Source: SAR324 cluster bacterium (GTDB lineage Bacteria; SAR324; NAC60-12). From it: 64,000 nt of DNA. Where the stretch lies: contig JADGAV010000027.1 of the NCBI GenBank assembly GCA_015231825.1, positions 1,736 to 65,735 of the forward strand, read 5' to 3'. The notes under the pieces are model-generated. The model had not been told where the DNA came from. It ran no database searches and saw nothing but the letters and a program-made list of their open reading frames with translations. Within the stretch, counting starts at the first letter, position 1; each line of letters begins with the position of its first letter. The position numbers and the translations under genes were made by a program. Shown here in pieces: positions 44,493 to 52,765 of this stretch.

Positions 44493-45920
44493 TCAAAGAT
44501 TAAAGACGATCAGACGCTGTTCGGTCATTTCCCGGATGGCGTACCGCGGTCCTTCGCGTCCAATTCCGCTATCCTTTACTCCGCCATAGGCGAGTTGATC
44601 GGTCCTCCATGTGGAAGAACCATTGATTATAATTCCTCCTGTCCGGATTTCTTTTGCAGCCTTGATTCCTGTTTCGAGGGATTTGGTAAAAATCCCGCAT
44701 TGCAGACCAAAATTACTGGAATTGACTTCCCGGATGGCTTCGTCGACATCTTTAAATTTACGCACACTGAGCACCGGACCGAAAACTTCATCCCGCACGA
44801 CTTTCATGCTGGAATTGACATTGCTCAAAAGCGTTGGTTTGTATTGCGCTCCCTTCCTTTCTCCTCCCGTATGCACCATTGCTCCGGCTGCTCGGGCCTC
44901 GTTCACCCAGGCTTCTACTCTTTGGGCTGCGGCTTCGTCGACAAGACATCCGACGTCGGTATTCATGTCCATCGGATCGCCAACACGCAAACTGTTCATC
45001 ACCGGAATCATTCGCTCAACAAAAGCATCAAAAAGTCTCTCATGCACCAAAACATTCTGCACTGAAATACAGCTTTGACCCGCCAATCGGGAAGAGTTGC
45101 TGGCACAAACCGGGGCGGCGGTTTCAATGTCCGCATCTTCGCAGACAATGCTTGGTCCGTTTCCTCCCAATTCGAGTGCGATTCTTTTCAATCCGCTGTT
45201 TTGCTTGATATGCGCACCAGCTCTGCTCGATCCGGTGAAGCTGATAAAATCAGTGCGGGGATCCTTCACCAAGGCTTCTCCCACGTCTGCATGACCATAT
45301 AGCACATTGAGAAATCCGGCAGGAAGGCCGGCATCAACAAAAATTTCTGCCAGCTTGTGCACCACTCCGGGCGCTTGCGGAGAAGCTTTTAAAACGATGG
45401 CGTTTCCCGCGGCGATAGCAGGACCAATTTTGTGGCAGGCTAAATTGAAAGGAGCATTGAAAGGAGTGATCCCCACGACGACACCGACGGGGAAACGCAG
45501 CAGCATGGCAATTTTTCCGGTCCCCGTTGCGCTTCCTTCCAAAGGAACCTGCTCTCCCTCAATCCGGATGGCTTCTTCTGCAGAAAGGGAGATGGTATCC
45601 TGGGAACGTTTGACTTCTGCGGTGCCATTTTTGATTTCCCGACCGATTTCTCTGGCCATGATTTTACCAATGTCTTCTGCACGCTCCCTGATGAGTTCCC
45701 CGGCCCGCCGCAAAATTGCCGCCCTTTCATATCCGGGCATGGCAGCGACTTCTGCTTTAGCTTCCATTGCGGAATTCAGTGCGTCATCAATATCTTCTTT
45801 TGTGGCCAGCGGCATTTTGGAAACGGTTTCTTTGCGCCAGGGGCCGATCACGTCCGCATAAGCTTTTCCAGGACGCCAGTCTCCACCGATCAACATCGGA
45901 ATCTCAAAAATCGTTGACAT
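44493..45920 (-). CDS. NAD(P)-dependent aldehyde dehydrogenase
   Basis: 475-aa ALDH superfamily enzyme that oxidises an aldehyde to a carboxylate. Catalytic residues are present: N155 in ITPFNAPFN, E250 in LELGGN and nucleophile C284 in GQSCISVQ. The GQSCISVQ form is typical of the lactaldehyde, GapN-like and phosphonoacetaldehyde dehydrogenase branch. It is the first gene of a unit that runs to 35358 and is preceded by operator copy 2 at 46008-46027. In the proposed scheme it could oxidise the aldehyde made by the ComDE-like enzyme; vanillin or other aromatic aldehydes are alternatives. Confidence 0.9.
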   Translation of the reverse strand: MSTIFEIPMLIGGDWRPGKAYADVIGPWRKETVSKMPLATKEDIDDALNSAMEAKAEVAAMPGYERAAILRRAGELIRERAEDIGKIMAREIGREIKNGTAEVKRSQDTISLSAEEAIRIEGEQVPLEGSATGTGKIAMLLRFPVGVVVGITPFNAPFNLACHKIGPAIAAGNAIVLKASPQAPGVVHKLAEIFVDAGLPAGFLNVLYGHADVGEALVKDPRTDFISFTGSSRAGAHIKQNSGLKRIALELGGNGPSIVCEDADIETAAPVCASNSSRLAGQSCISVQNVLVHERLFDAFVERMIPVMNSLRVGDPMDMNTDVGCLVDEAAAQRVEAWVNEARAAGAMVHTGGERKGAQYKPTLLSNVNSSMKVVRDEVFGPVLSVRKFKDVDEAIREVNSSNFGLQCGIFTKSLETGIKAAKEIRTGGIIINGSSTWRTDQLAYGGVKDSGIGREGPRYAIREMTEQRLIVFNL

Positions 45921-46007
45921 TTTTCAATACCCTCTGACTCTGAAAAATTAACAGAATTTTTAATGAATTGAACGTTTTTATATTTTATTTATTTGATTAG
46001 ATAAATT

Positions 46008-46027
46008 ATTTGTACATTTATACAAAT
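46008..46027. promoter_or_regulatory. Candidate TetR operator, copy 2
   Basis: 20-bp palindrome ATTTGTACATTTATACAAAT with perfect arms ATTTGTA/TACAAAT. On the opposite strand it differs from copy 1 at two central bases. It lies 88 bp upstream of the aldehyde dehydrogenase start. The flanking minus-strand sequence AATTTATC is also similar to that beside copy 1. Confidence 0.75.
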
Positions 46028-46078
46028 GAGGAATTCTGTCAAGTCCTTTGTTTGAGTTCAAAGAGGTCTGTTTTCGGC

Positions 46079-47179
46079 TTAGGATGCTTCTTTTGCCTGC
46101 TCATTCGCGTTGCGGACCAGAGCAGCGTAACGGTAGATTCCGTGAACAAACTTTCCATAAGGCATTGTTATGAACAGGCCGACCACCACGCCAATATGGA
46201 TCACGAGCAGTGAGCCCATCAGCGGGGTTTCACGAAGAATGAGCAGAAGCAGTCCGGTCAGGCTCGTCAAAAACAGTGAGATCAAGAACCCAAAATCCAT
46301 CCCTGCCGTGTTTTCGGAAGCCGGTTCAGGATCCATCCGAGTTTTTAGATATAGCAGACCTGAAGTTCCAATCAGCAGGGCAAGACCTCCGATGCTTCCT
46401 GACAAAACAGGAAAACTAAAGATGGGGTAGGGGGAAGGGAGATGAAGAAAGTGGTGATAGAGGGCCGCACTGATCGTAGAAGCAAAACAAAGCATGAAGC
46501 CATAGAAAGTTGCGTGATGAAAGTTGCGCCGGATCTTGCTGAAATGCTCATCCGGGTAATTGCAGCCATGTCCTCCTCCCGACAAATATTTGAGGCTCAG
46601 AGCATCCTTGATGGCTTGCCGATGAGACCCAAAATCCATAAGCTCTTGCCGCTTGCCGCCGATCATCTGCCAAAAATTGTTAAAACTCATCAACATGCCC
46701 GCCATCAGCAAAACAGAAAGGATGCTGATCGGAACAACCATCATTGAATAGGAAATGACCTGAAAAAAAGCATTGGGTCCGAGGTGTGTCCCAAAAATCT
46801 GCTCGGAATTCTGAAACAGAAGAGTGGCAGCCCAGACAATCAGAATGCTCAAGATGTGCACGATAAAAACCATCTTTCCGTTGTTGTTGAACATCCCTTT
46901 AAAAATTTTGGGTGCGGCTGCCTGCTGGTAGGTATTGAGCCGCAGTTCCGCAAAAGTTTGCGGAACATTGATCTTGAATTCATGAGGAGGTGCATATTGA
47001 CAGGCATAATAACAATCGCGGCAGTTGTGGCAGAGATTGGCCAAAAATTTTAAGTCGTCATCACGAAAAGTCCGACGCAGTTCCATGGCTGGATAGACTG
47101 CACAAAATCCTTCGCAATAGCGGCATGAATTGCAGATCTCCATGATTCGTTTTGCTTCCTTCAAAGTTTCTAGCGACAT
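46079..47179 (-). CDS. tcuB: TcuB-like iron-sulfur membrane electron-transfer protein
   Basis: 366-aa partner of TcuA. The N-terminal 65 residues hold two ferredoxin-type cysteine clusters, CNSCRYCEGFC and CHNCRDCYYAC. Five or six membrane helices with several His residues follow (likely haem or quinone contact). In tricarballylate utilisation TcuB reoxidises the FAD of TcuA and passes electrons to the quinone pool. Its ATG overlaps the end of tcuA by 10 nt with GGAGG inside tcuA, so the two are coupled. It is last in the long minus-strand unit that starts at 57694. Confidence 0.88.
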   Translation of the reverse strand: MSLETLKEAKRIMEICNSCRYCEGFCAVYPAMELRRTFRDDDLKFLANLCHNCRDCYYACQYAPPHEFKINVPQTFAELRLNTYQQAAAPKIFKGMFNNNGKMVFIVHILSILIVWAATLLFQNSEQIFGTHLGPNAFFQVISYSMMVVPISILSVLLMAGMLMSFNNFWQMIGGKRQELMDFGSHRQAIKDALSLKYLSGGGHGCNYPDEHFSKIRRNFHHATFYGFMLCFASTISAALYHHFLHLPSPYPIFSFPVLSGSIGGLALLIGTSGLLYLKTRMDPEPASENTAGMDFGFLISLFLTSLTGLLLLILRETPLMGSLLVIHIGVVVGLFITMPYGKFVHGIYRYAALVRNANEQAKEAS

Positions 47180-48582
47180 AAAGCAGCCTCCTTTCCGGCA
47201 ATCCGTCCGAATACGGTGCCGATGGTCATTCCAAATCCTGCCAAATAGCCCTGGCCCAGAATATTGCCCGCCATGACTTCTCCGGCAGCGAAAATATTCT
47301 TGAACGGCTTTTCATCCTGCATCAGCACCTGTGCGTTTTGATTGATAGCAACTCCCAGATAGGTGAACGTGATCCCCGGCCTCAGCGGATAGCCGTAAAA
47401 AGGAGGAGTGTCAATTGCACGTGCCCAGTGGCTCTTGGGAATGTTGAGGCCTTTGGTTGTGCAGTTATCCAATATGCTGGAATCAAAATCTCCGGTTTGG
47501 ACGGCATCGTTGAATATCTGAATAGTGCTTTGCAAAGTTTTCGGTTCCAGTTCAAGCTTGCTTGCGAGTTCCTGAAGAGAATCAGCCTGAATCGGAGGAA
47601 AGACCGAAGGCATAAACAAATTGATGGATTTAGAATCGATGATCGAATAAGCAATCTGATTCGGCTGCTGAGCCACCAGTCTTCCCCAGATTGCATAGCG
47701 TTTTGGCCAAAAATCTTCTCCTTCATCATAGAATCTTACGGCATCGCGGTTCACCACGACACCGAATGGCACGCAATCCAGGCGCGTTACAATGCCACCA
47801 TCAAACTTGGGGGCTCTGGCATCGATAGCGACTGCATGGCACTGCCGCTCATCGCCAGCAGGTTTTGCTTTGTTTTCGAGCAGAACCTCCAGCATGCGCC
47901 CCCGGTTGAAAGGCGTTCCCCGAACAATGAAGTTTTCAGCAGCGTCCCCCCAATATCTTTTTAACCAGTCGAGATTGGCCTGAAATCCCCCTGATGCAAC
48001 GACGATGCTTTTTGCTGAGACGGAATGATGTTTTTCTCCGATGGTCAGCTCGGCAGATTCAAAGCGTCCATCACGAATATTCAAATTGTTCACCATGGCT
48101 TCGTACAAAATTTTTACACCCAATTTTTCTGCAGTCAGATAGTAAGAATTGACCAGGGCTTTTCCGCCGCCGAGGAAAAAACCATTGGTATGAGACAGAC
48201 TCAAAGTTCCCCGCATCGAAGGTTGAAAAATGCAGCCGTGGTCGGCCATCCATAAACCGATATCTTCGGATTGACGAATGGTCAGCCGGGCAAGATCTTC
48301 ATTGGTTTCTCCCTTGGTGACTCGAAGCAGATCATCCCAGAACTCATCTTCGTGGTATGGACCTGTCAGATGACTGTTGGCTTTGCGATGCATATAACGC
48401 AGATTTCTTGTATGACGGCTGTTGCCTCCACGAGAAGTTTTCGGAGCCCCTTCCAGCAACAGGACCCTTGCGCCATTTTCTTGTGCCGTCATTGCTGCAC
48501 AAAGGGCGGCATTTCCTCCTCCGATGACCAGAACATCCCAGTCCTGGGAAAGATCGACTTTCTGCAGATTTTCAGAAACCAT
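47170..48582 (-). CDS. tcuA: TcuA-like FAD-dependent tricarballylate dehydrogenase
   Basis: 470-aa flavoprotein of the fumarate-reductase superfamily. FAD motif VIGGGNAALCAAMTA near residue 20 and GAPKTSRGGNSRHTRNLRYMH agree with TcuA, which oxidises tricarballylate to cis-aconitate. The C-terminus has FAAGEVMAGNILGQGYLAGFG. The pairing with a TcuB-like protein strengthens the call. In this island the natural substrate may be a related tricarboxylate or a saturated product of the gallate pathway rather than tricarballylate itself. It follows the ligI-like gene by 124 bp. Confidence 0.85.
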   Translation of the reverse strand: MVSENLQKVDLSQDWDVLVIGGGNAALCAAMTAQENGARVLLLEGAPKTSRGGNSRHTRNLRYMHRKANSHLTGPYHEDEFWDDLLRVTKGETNEDLARLTIRQSEDIGLWMADHGCIFQPSMRGTLSLSHTNGFFLGGGKALVNSYYLTAEKLGVKILYEAMVNNLNIRDGRFESAELTIGEKHHSVSAKSIVVASGGFQANLDWLKRYWGDAAENFIVRGTPFNRGRMLEVLLENKAKPAGDERQCHAVAIDARAPKFDGGIVTRLDCVPFGVVVNRDAVRFYDEGEDFWPKRYAIWGRLVAQQPNQIAYSIIDSKSINLFMPSVFPPIQADSLQELASKLELEPKTLQSTIQIFNDAVQTGDFDSSILDNCTTKGLNIPKSHWARAIDTPPFYGYPLRPGITFTYLGVAINQNAQVLMQDEKPFKNIFAAGEVMAGNILGQGYLAGFGMTIGTVFGRIAGKEAALCR

Positions 48583-48706
48583 TCGTACCTCGTCAATTGG
48601 GGTGACGGTATAAACAGCAGCGCAGGGAAGCGAATCGCTGCACCGTTGATTTCAGATTTAAAAGATGACTGCTGGTATTGCGCAGCAGATCTGATTTTGA
48701 AACAGT

Positions 48707-49582
48707 TTAAAGGCCAAATTTATAAAGACGGTCCGGATTTTCTACTAAAATTTTCCTCTGCAGTGCTTGATCTGGAAGAATGAGTGGAATTAAATCGACC
48801 AGATCGCCATCGTTGGGCATATACTTTTTGATGTTGGGGTGCGGCCAGTCGGTTCCCCATAAAATGCGATCTTCGCAGACTTTGACCAATGCCTGTGCAA
48901 ATGGCACCGCGTCTGTGAAAGGGGGTCCGCTGCTGGATATTCTTTCAGCCCCGCAAATCTTGACCCAGCAATTTTCGTGTTGTGCCAATTCAAGAAGCCG
49001 CTGAAAAGGTTTTTGATCCAATCCGGCTCCTGTCGGAACCCGACCCATATGATCGATCACAAAAGGAACCGGGAGTGTGTGCAGCAGCTGATTGAATTCC
49101 AATAAATCTGAAGCGTCAAAATGGAGGACCACGTGCCAGTTGAACGCTTTGATGCGGTCAACAATCTGCGCGAATAAATCCAGGCTCGGAGTACCGCCGA
49201 GGTGCTGAACAAAATTGAAGCGAACACCACGAATCCCGCCTTTGTCCAGCAGTTCAAGATCTTTATCCGAAAAACTGCCGTCGACATTGGCCACTCCCCG
49301 GTATTGGCCTTCGCTTTGTGAGATGGCATCTAAAATCACGGTGTTGTCGGTCCCGTGACAGCTGGCATTCACCAATACGGCCCGTTCCAAACCCAAAGTT
49401 TTCTGAAGCTCCTTAAATCGTTCCAATGGAGCATCCGGAGGGGTATAGGAACGATCCGGAGCATAGGGGTATTTCGCGGCCGGACCGAAAATATGGCAGT
49501 GGGCATCACATGCCCCGGAAGGAGGAACAAATTGGGGAGTGCGGGTTTCAGCTACCGGAGGCAGGCAGGTTTTGATTGTCAT
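48707..49582 (-). CDS. ligI: 2-pyrone-4,6-dicarboxylate hydrolase (LigI-like amidohydrolase)
   Basis: 291-aa amidohydrolase-superfamily lactonase. Motif GACDAHCHIFGP (H28, H30) and the late WGTDWPHPN (D245) match LigI, as does the PYAPDRSYTPPDAP segment typical of pyrone dicarboxylate hydrolases. LigI opens 2-pyrone-4,6-dicarboxylate, a side product of gallate or protocatechuate cleavage, to 4-oxalomesaconate, so it feeds the galB/galD reactions encoded 19 kb away in the same predicted regulon. AAGGA precedes the ATG. A gap of 193 bp separates it from the upstream SDR gene. Confidence 0.87.
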   Translation of the reverse strand: MTIKTCLPPVAETRTPQFVPPSGACDAHCHIFGPAAKYPYAPDRSYTPPDAPLERFKELQKTLGLERAVLVNASCHGTDNTVILDAISQSEGQYRGVANVDGSFSDKDLELLDKGGIRGVRFNFVQHLGGTPSLDLFAQIVDRIKAFNWHVVLHFDASDLLEFNQLLHTLPVPFVIDHMGRVPTGAGLDQKPFQRLLELAQHENCWVKICGAERISSSGPPFTDAVPFAQALVKVCEDRILWGTDWPHPNIKKYMPNDGDLVDLIPLILPDQALQRKILVENPDRLYKFGL

Positions 49583-49775
49583 GGCAGAAATTCCTTTTCA
49601 CGTCATTGTCAAGCAATTGACGATCTGATGATTATTGGGCGGCGTGTGAAAATTTAATTTTTACTTTTAAAGCGTCGGCAGAGGCATTCAGTTCCCCGCG
49701 AAATTCCGGGGGCAAAATTGATTCCACTCCTATGACGCAGTTGTGCAGGAAATTCAAAAATTGTTTGATCCTTCC

Positions 49776-50528
49776 TTAAAACTGGTATCGCCTGAGACCG
49801 CCATCGACGGGAATGACCGTTCCTGTGATATAGCGGGCCAACGGAGATGAAAGAAAACAAACGAGGTTGGCAATATCCTCCGGTTTTCCATATTCTCCGA
49901 CTGGGATTTCATTCTCTGACTGCCACTGGCGATACTCCGGGGTGTAGTTTCGGAGGATCTGTTCACTCAAGATTCTTCCCGGAGGAATACTGTTCACGGT
50001 GATTCCGAACTTTCCTACTTCACGAGATAAACCCTTCGACCAGGAGTGCATCGCCGCTTTTGCACAAAAGGCTCCATTGATTCCGTCGGGTTCCGATTTT
50101 CCGGTAATATTGATGATCCGTCCCCACTTTTTTTCCATCATCTGATTTAACAGTTGATGCGTCAATTGACGTTGGCGAACAAAATTAAGGGTGAGTGCTT
50201 CATGCCATTGCTCTTCGGAAGTATCGAGTGTGAATGCTCGACTGCCGCCCGCGTTGTTGACGAGAATATCTATCGAACCCAGCTGATTCAACGCTGTTTC
50301 AGCAATTTTCTCCGGAGCGCCCTGTTCCATAAAATCGCATTCAATGACAACCGGTTCAAGGCCTTTTGAGGAGACGATTTCTTCTGCTAACTCTTCAAGC
50401 AGATTGCGGCGTCTCGCAGTGAGGGCAAGCCGGACGCCTTCTTTTGCCAGTGCCAGAGCAATCCCTCTGCCTATTCCCGTGCTTGCCCCGGTAACCAGTG
50501 CGGTTTTGTCGCCAATATTCAAATTCAT
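49776..50528 (-). CDS. Atypical SDR lacking the catalytic tyrosine
   Basis: 250-aa SDR-fold protein with a normal cofactor motif (TGASTGIGRG) and NNAG, and a C-terminal YITGTVIPVDGG. The active site differs: the usual Y-x3-K is A153-F-C-A-K157, and the preceding strand reads NITGKSEP instead of NISS. The protein may use other residues or have a non-redox or binding role. AAGGAG precedes the ATG. It starts 14 bp after the TctAB fusion gene and precedes ligI. Confidence 0.85.
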   Translation of the reverse strand: MNLNIGDKTALVTGASTGIGRGIALALAKEGVRLALTARRRNLLEELAEEIVSSKGLEPVVIECDFMEQGAPEKIAETALNQLGSIDILVNNAGGSRAFTLDTSEEQWHEALTLNFVRQRQLTHQLLNQMMEKKWGRIINITGKSEPDGINGAFCAKAAMHSWSKGLSREVGKFGITVNSIPPGRILSEQILRNYTPEYRQWQSENEIPVGEYGKPEDIANLVCFLSSPLARYITGTVIPVDGGLRRYQF

Positions 50529-50542
50529 TTTTGTTTCTCTCC

Positions 50543-52531
50543 TTATCGAAATGGCCAGGGAAGGTCAAAATACTGCTGAAGCAGGCCGGGAGGGAAATCC
50601 CGGTTGAGTGACCATGCCATGATTGAAATACCGCCCAACGCCAGCAGGGTCAGCAGCAAGGCGTTGAGCTGATTTGTTTTTGCGCGTATAATAAAAAATA
50701 CAAGCAGAAAAAAGATGCTGGCAATAAAAAGCCCAAACACTGCGGTCAGGGCGATTAAAAGAACAAACCAGCCCAATGTGCGTGCAATGGATCGTTTATT
50801 CAATTCCCGGTCTTGCTGGATCTCGTTGTCTCCATGCACCGGATGGCTTTCTCCGCCGACCATCTGCATCAGAAAAACGTAGACGGCAAAACCCATGGCG
50901 ATGGATGCGATTGTCAGGGGGAAGACTTTGTCGATCAAAATAGGAACCAGCCATGCATCGCCGAGAGCCAGTGCCAAAAAGAGGATAACGATTCCAGTGA
51001 AGATCAGTTCTGAACGTCTGTTTTGCAAAGAACTCGATTCGTTTTTTTCGTCACCGTGGCCGTGCATTTTTCGATTGTATTGGGCACCGATCCATACTGA
51101 TACGACGGTCAACAGAAGAAGAACCAAAAAAACAGGACTGATGATATATTCCAACCCGTAAACTCCGATGAATTGGACCGCCTGATAAGTGTAAACTTCT
51201 GCCTGGTCTGCCAGCACAAATCCGATCAGAAAAGCAGGACGGGGCCAGTGAAAACGCCTCATGAAAATGCCAAGCAGGCCGAATCCGAAAAGTGCCACAA
51301 TGTCCCAGAAAGTTTGCTTGGTCTGAAATGCGGCAAAAATAATCATCATTAGAATAAAAGGCGCCAGCAGGGGAAAACGAATGATGGTCAATTTTGCAAT
51401 CAAGGGTGAAACAAGAATACAGAGCGTTGCTCCAATCACATTGGCCAATGCCAGTGACCAGACGATGGTATAGGTAGTATTGAGTTCTGCTTCAAGCATG
51501 GAAGGCCCGGTCTCCAATCCGAGCAGGACCATGCCTCCTAAAAAAATGGCCATGCCTCCGGAACCCGGAATGCCGAATAAAATTGTCGGCAGTAATGCCC
51601 CTCCTTCTTTGGCATTGTTGGAGGATTCCGGTCCGATTACGCCGCGGATGTCGCCTTTGCCGAATTGGCTCTTGTCCTTTGTGGATTGCACCGTGTGCCC
51701 ATAGGCAATCCAGTCCACCACCGAACCTCCCAGGCCGGGAATGATTCCGACAATTGAACCAATCCCGGCACACCGGAATGAAAGCCACTTATTGTGCCAC
51801 CAGTCCTTGACTCCCACCTGCCAACCCGAGCCGAGTTTGGGTTCTTCAGAAATTGAACGGTCCTGACGCAGCAAGTCGACAATCTCTGGCAGCGCGAAAA
51901 TCCCCAATCCAACAATGACCAGGGCAAAACTATCCTGCAGATACCATAAATCAAAGGTCATGCGCGGTGAACCATTTGCCGGTGCCTCTCCGATAGTGCT
52001 GGCGAGTACTCCTAATCCTGCTGCAACAAGACCCTTGCCCATGCTTTTTCCTGCCAGGGTTCCCACCATGGAAAACCCGAGCGCTGTCAGCATCAATAGT
52101 TCCGGAGTACGGAAAGAAAGGATCAGCGGGCGGGCAACCGAGATGAGCAGGCTCAAGAGGACTGCACCGAACAATCCCCCGAAGAGTGAAGCAGAAAATG
52201 CGGCGCTCAGGGCTCTGGCCGCCTCGCCTTGCTTGGAAAGGGGAAAACCATCCAGAACCGTAGCCTGTGAGGCGCTTGAGCCAGGAATACCAAGTAAAAC
52301 CGAAGCAAAGGTATCCGAGGTTGGAACCACGGCAATTAAGCCGACCATCAGGGCCAGTCCGGAAACCGGATCGACCCCGTAAAGAAAAGGCAGGACCAGT
52401 GAGAGTCCTGCAATGCCTCCCAATCCCGGAAAAATCCCGATTGCCAAACCGAGAATAACACCGAGAAAAAGATAGATTTGATGGGTGGAGGTGAATATGA
52501 TTTCAAAAGCGGCTGTCAGTGCTTCCCACAT
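50543..52531 (-). CDS. TctA-TctB fused tripartite tricarboxylate transporter permease
   Basis: 662-aa membrane protein. Residues about 1-500 are the large TctA subunit (GLAIGIFPGLGGIAGLSLVLPF, then LLGIPGSSASQATVLDGFPLSKQGEAARAL, both split over loops and helices), and about 515-640 is a TctB-like four-helix small subunit. Together with a periplasmic TctC protein, TTT systems import citrate, tricarballylate or aromatic dicarboxylates. The binding protein is the next gene upstream. Import of a tri- or dicarboxylate intermediate fits the island. Confidence 0.9.
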   Translation of the reverse strand: MWEALTAAFEIIFTSTHQIYLFLGVILGLAIGIFPGLGGIAGLSLVLPFLYGVDPVSGLALMVGLIAVVPTSDTFASVLLGIPGSSASQATVLDGFPLSKQGEAARALSAAFSASLFGGLFGAVLLSLLISVARPLILSFRTPELLMLTALGFSMVGTLAGKSMGKGLVAAGLGVLASTIGEAPANGSPRMTFDLWYLQDSFALVIVGLGIFALPEIVDLLRQDRSISEEPKLGSGWQVGVKDWWHNKWLSFRCAGIGSIVGIIPGLGGSVVDWIAYGHTVQSTKDKSQFGKGDIRGVIGPESSNNAKEGGALLPTILFGIPGSGGMAIFLGGMVLLGLETGPSMLEAELNTTYTIVWSLALANVIGATLCILVSPLIAKLTIIRFPLLAPFILMMIIFAAFQTKQTFWDIVALFGFGLLGIFMRRFHWPRPAFLIGFVLADQAEVYTYQAVQFIGVYGLEYIISPVFLVLLLLTVVSVWIGAQYNRKMHGHGDEKNESSSLQNRRSELIFTGIVILFLALALGDAWLVPILIDKVFPLTIASIAMGFAVYVFLMQMVGGESHPVHGDNEIQQDRELNKRSIARTLGWFVLLIALTAVFGLFIASIFFLLVFFIIRAKTNQLNALLLTLLALGGISIMAWSLNRDFPPGLLQQYFDLPWPFR

Positions 52532-52730
52532 AATAAAAAAAAATTTGGGTTGTTTAGTGGATTGTCAGGAATCCCTTACACTTGGCCGTTATCAGGTAGG
52601 AGAGTGAATACGAACCCCCCATTTTTTAAGGAATGTGATCAATAACAAATATCAAAGTATGACGAATATCTTTCAGAAATGGATAAATCAGAACCTAAAT
52701 ACGGGCTGAAAATATTTGACAATAGAAAAT

Positions 52731-52758
52731 GAAGGGAATGAAAAGTGTCATTCCCTTC
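52731..52758 (-). terminator. Hairpin after the TctC-like gene
   Basis: Perfect 11-bp inverted repeat GAAGGGAATGA / TCATTCCCTTC with a 6-nt loop, eight nt after the TctC-like stop. On the minus strand it is followed by ATTTTC. It could partially terminate or protect the binding-protein mRNA. Confidence 0.65.
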
Positions 52759-52765
52759 TCCGAGT

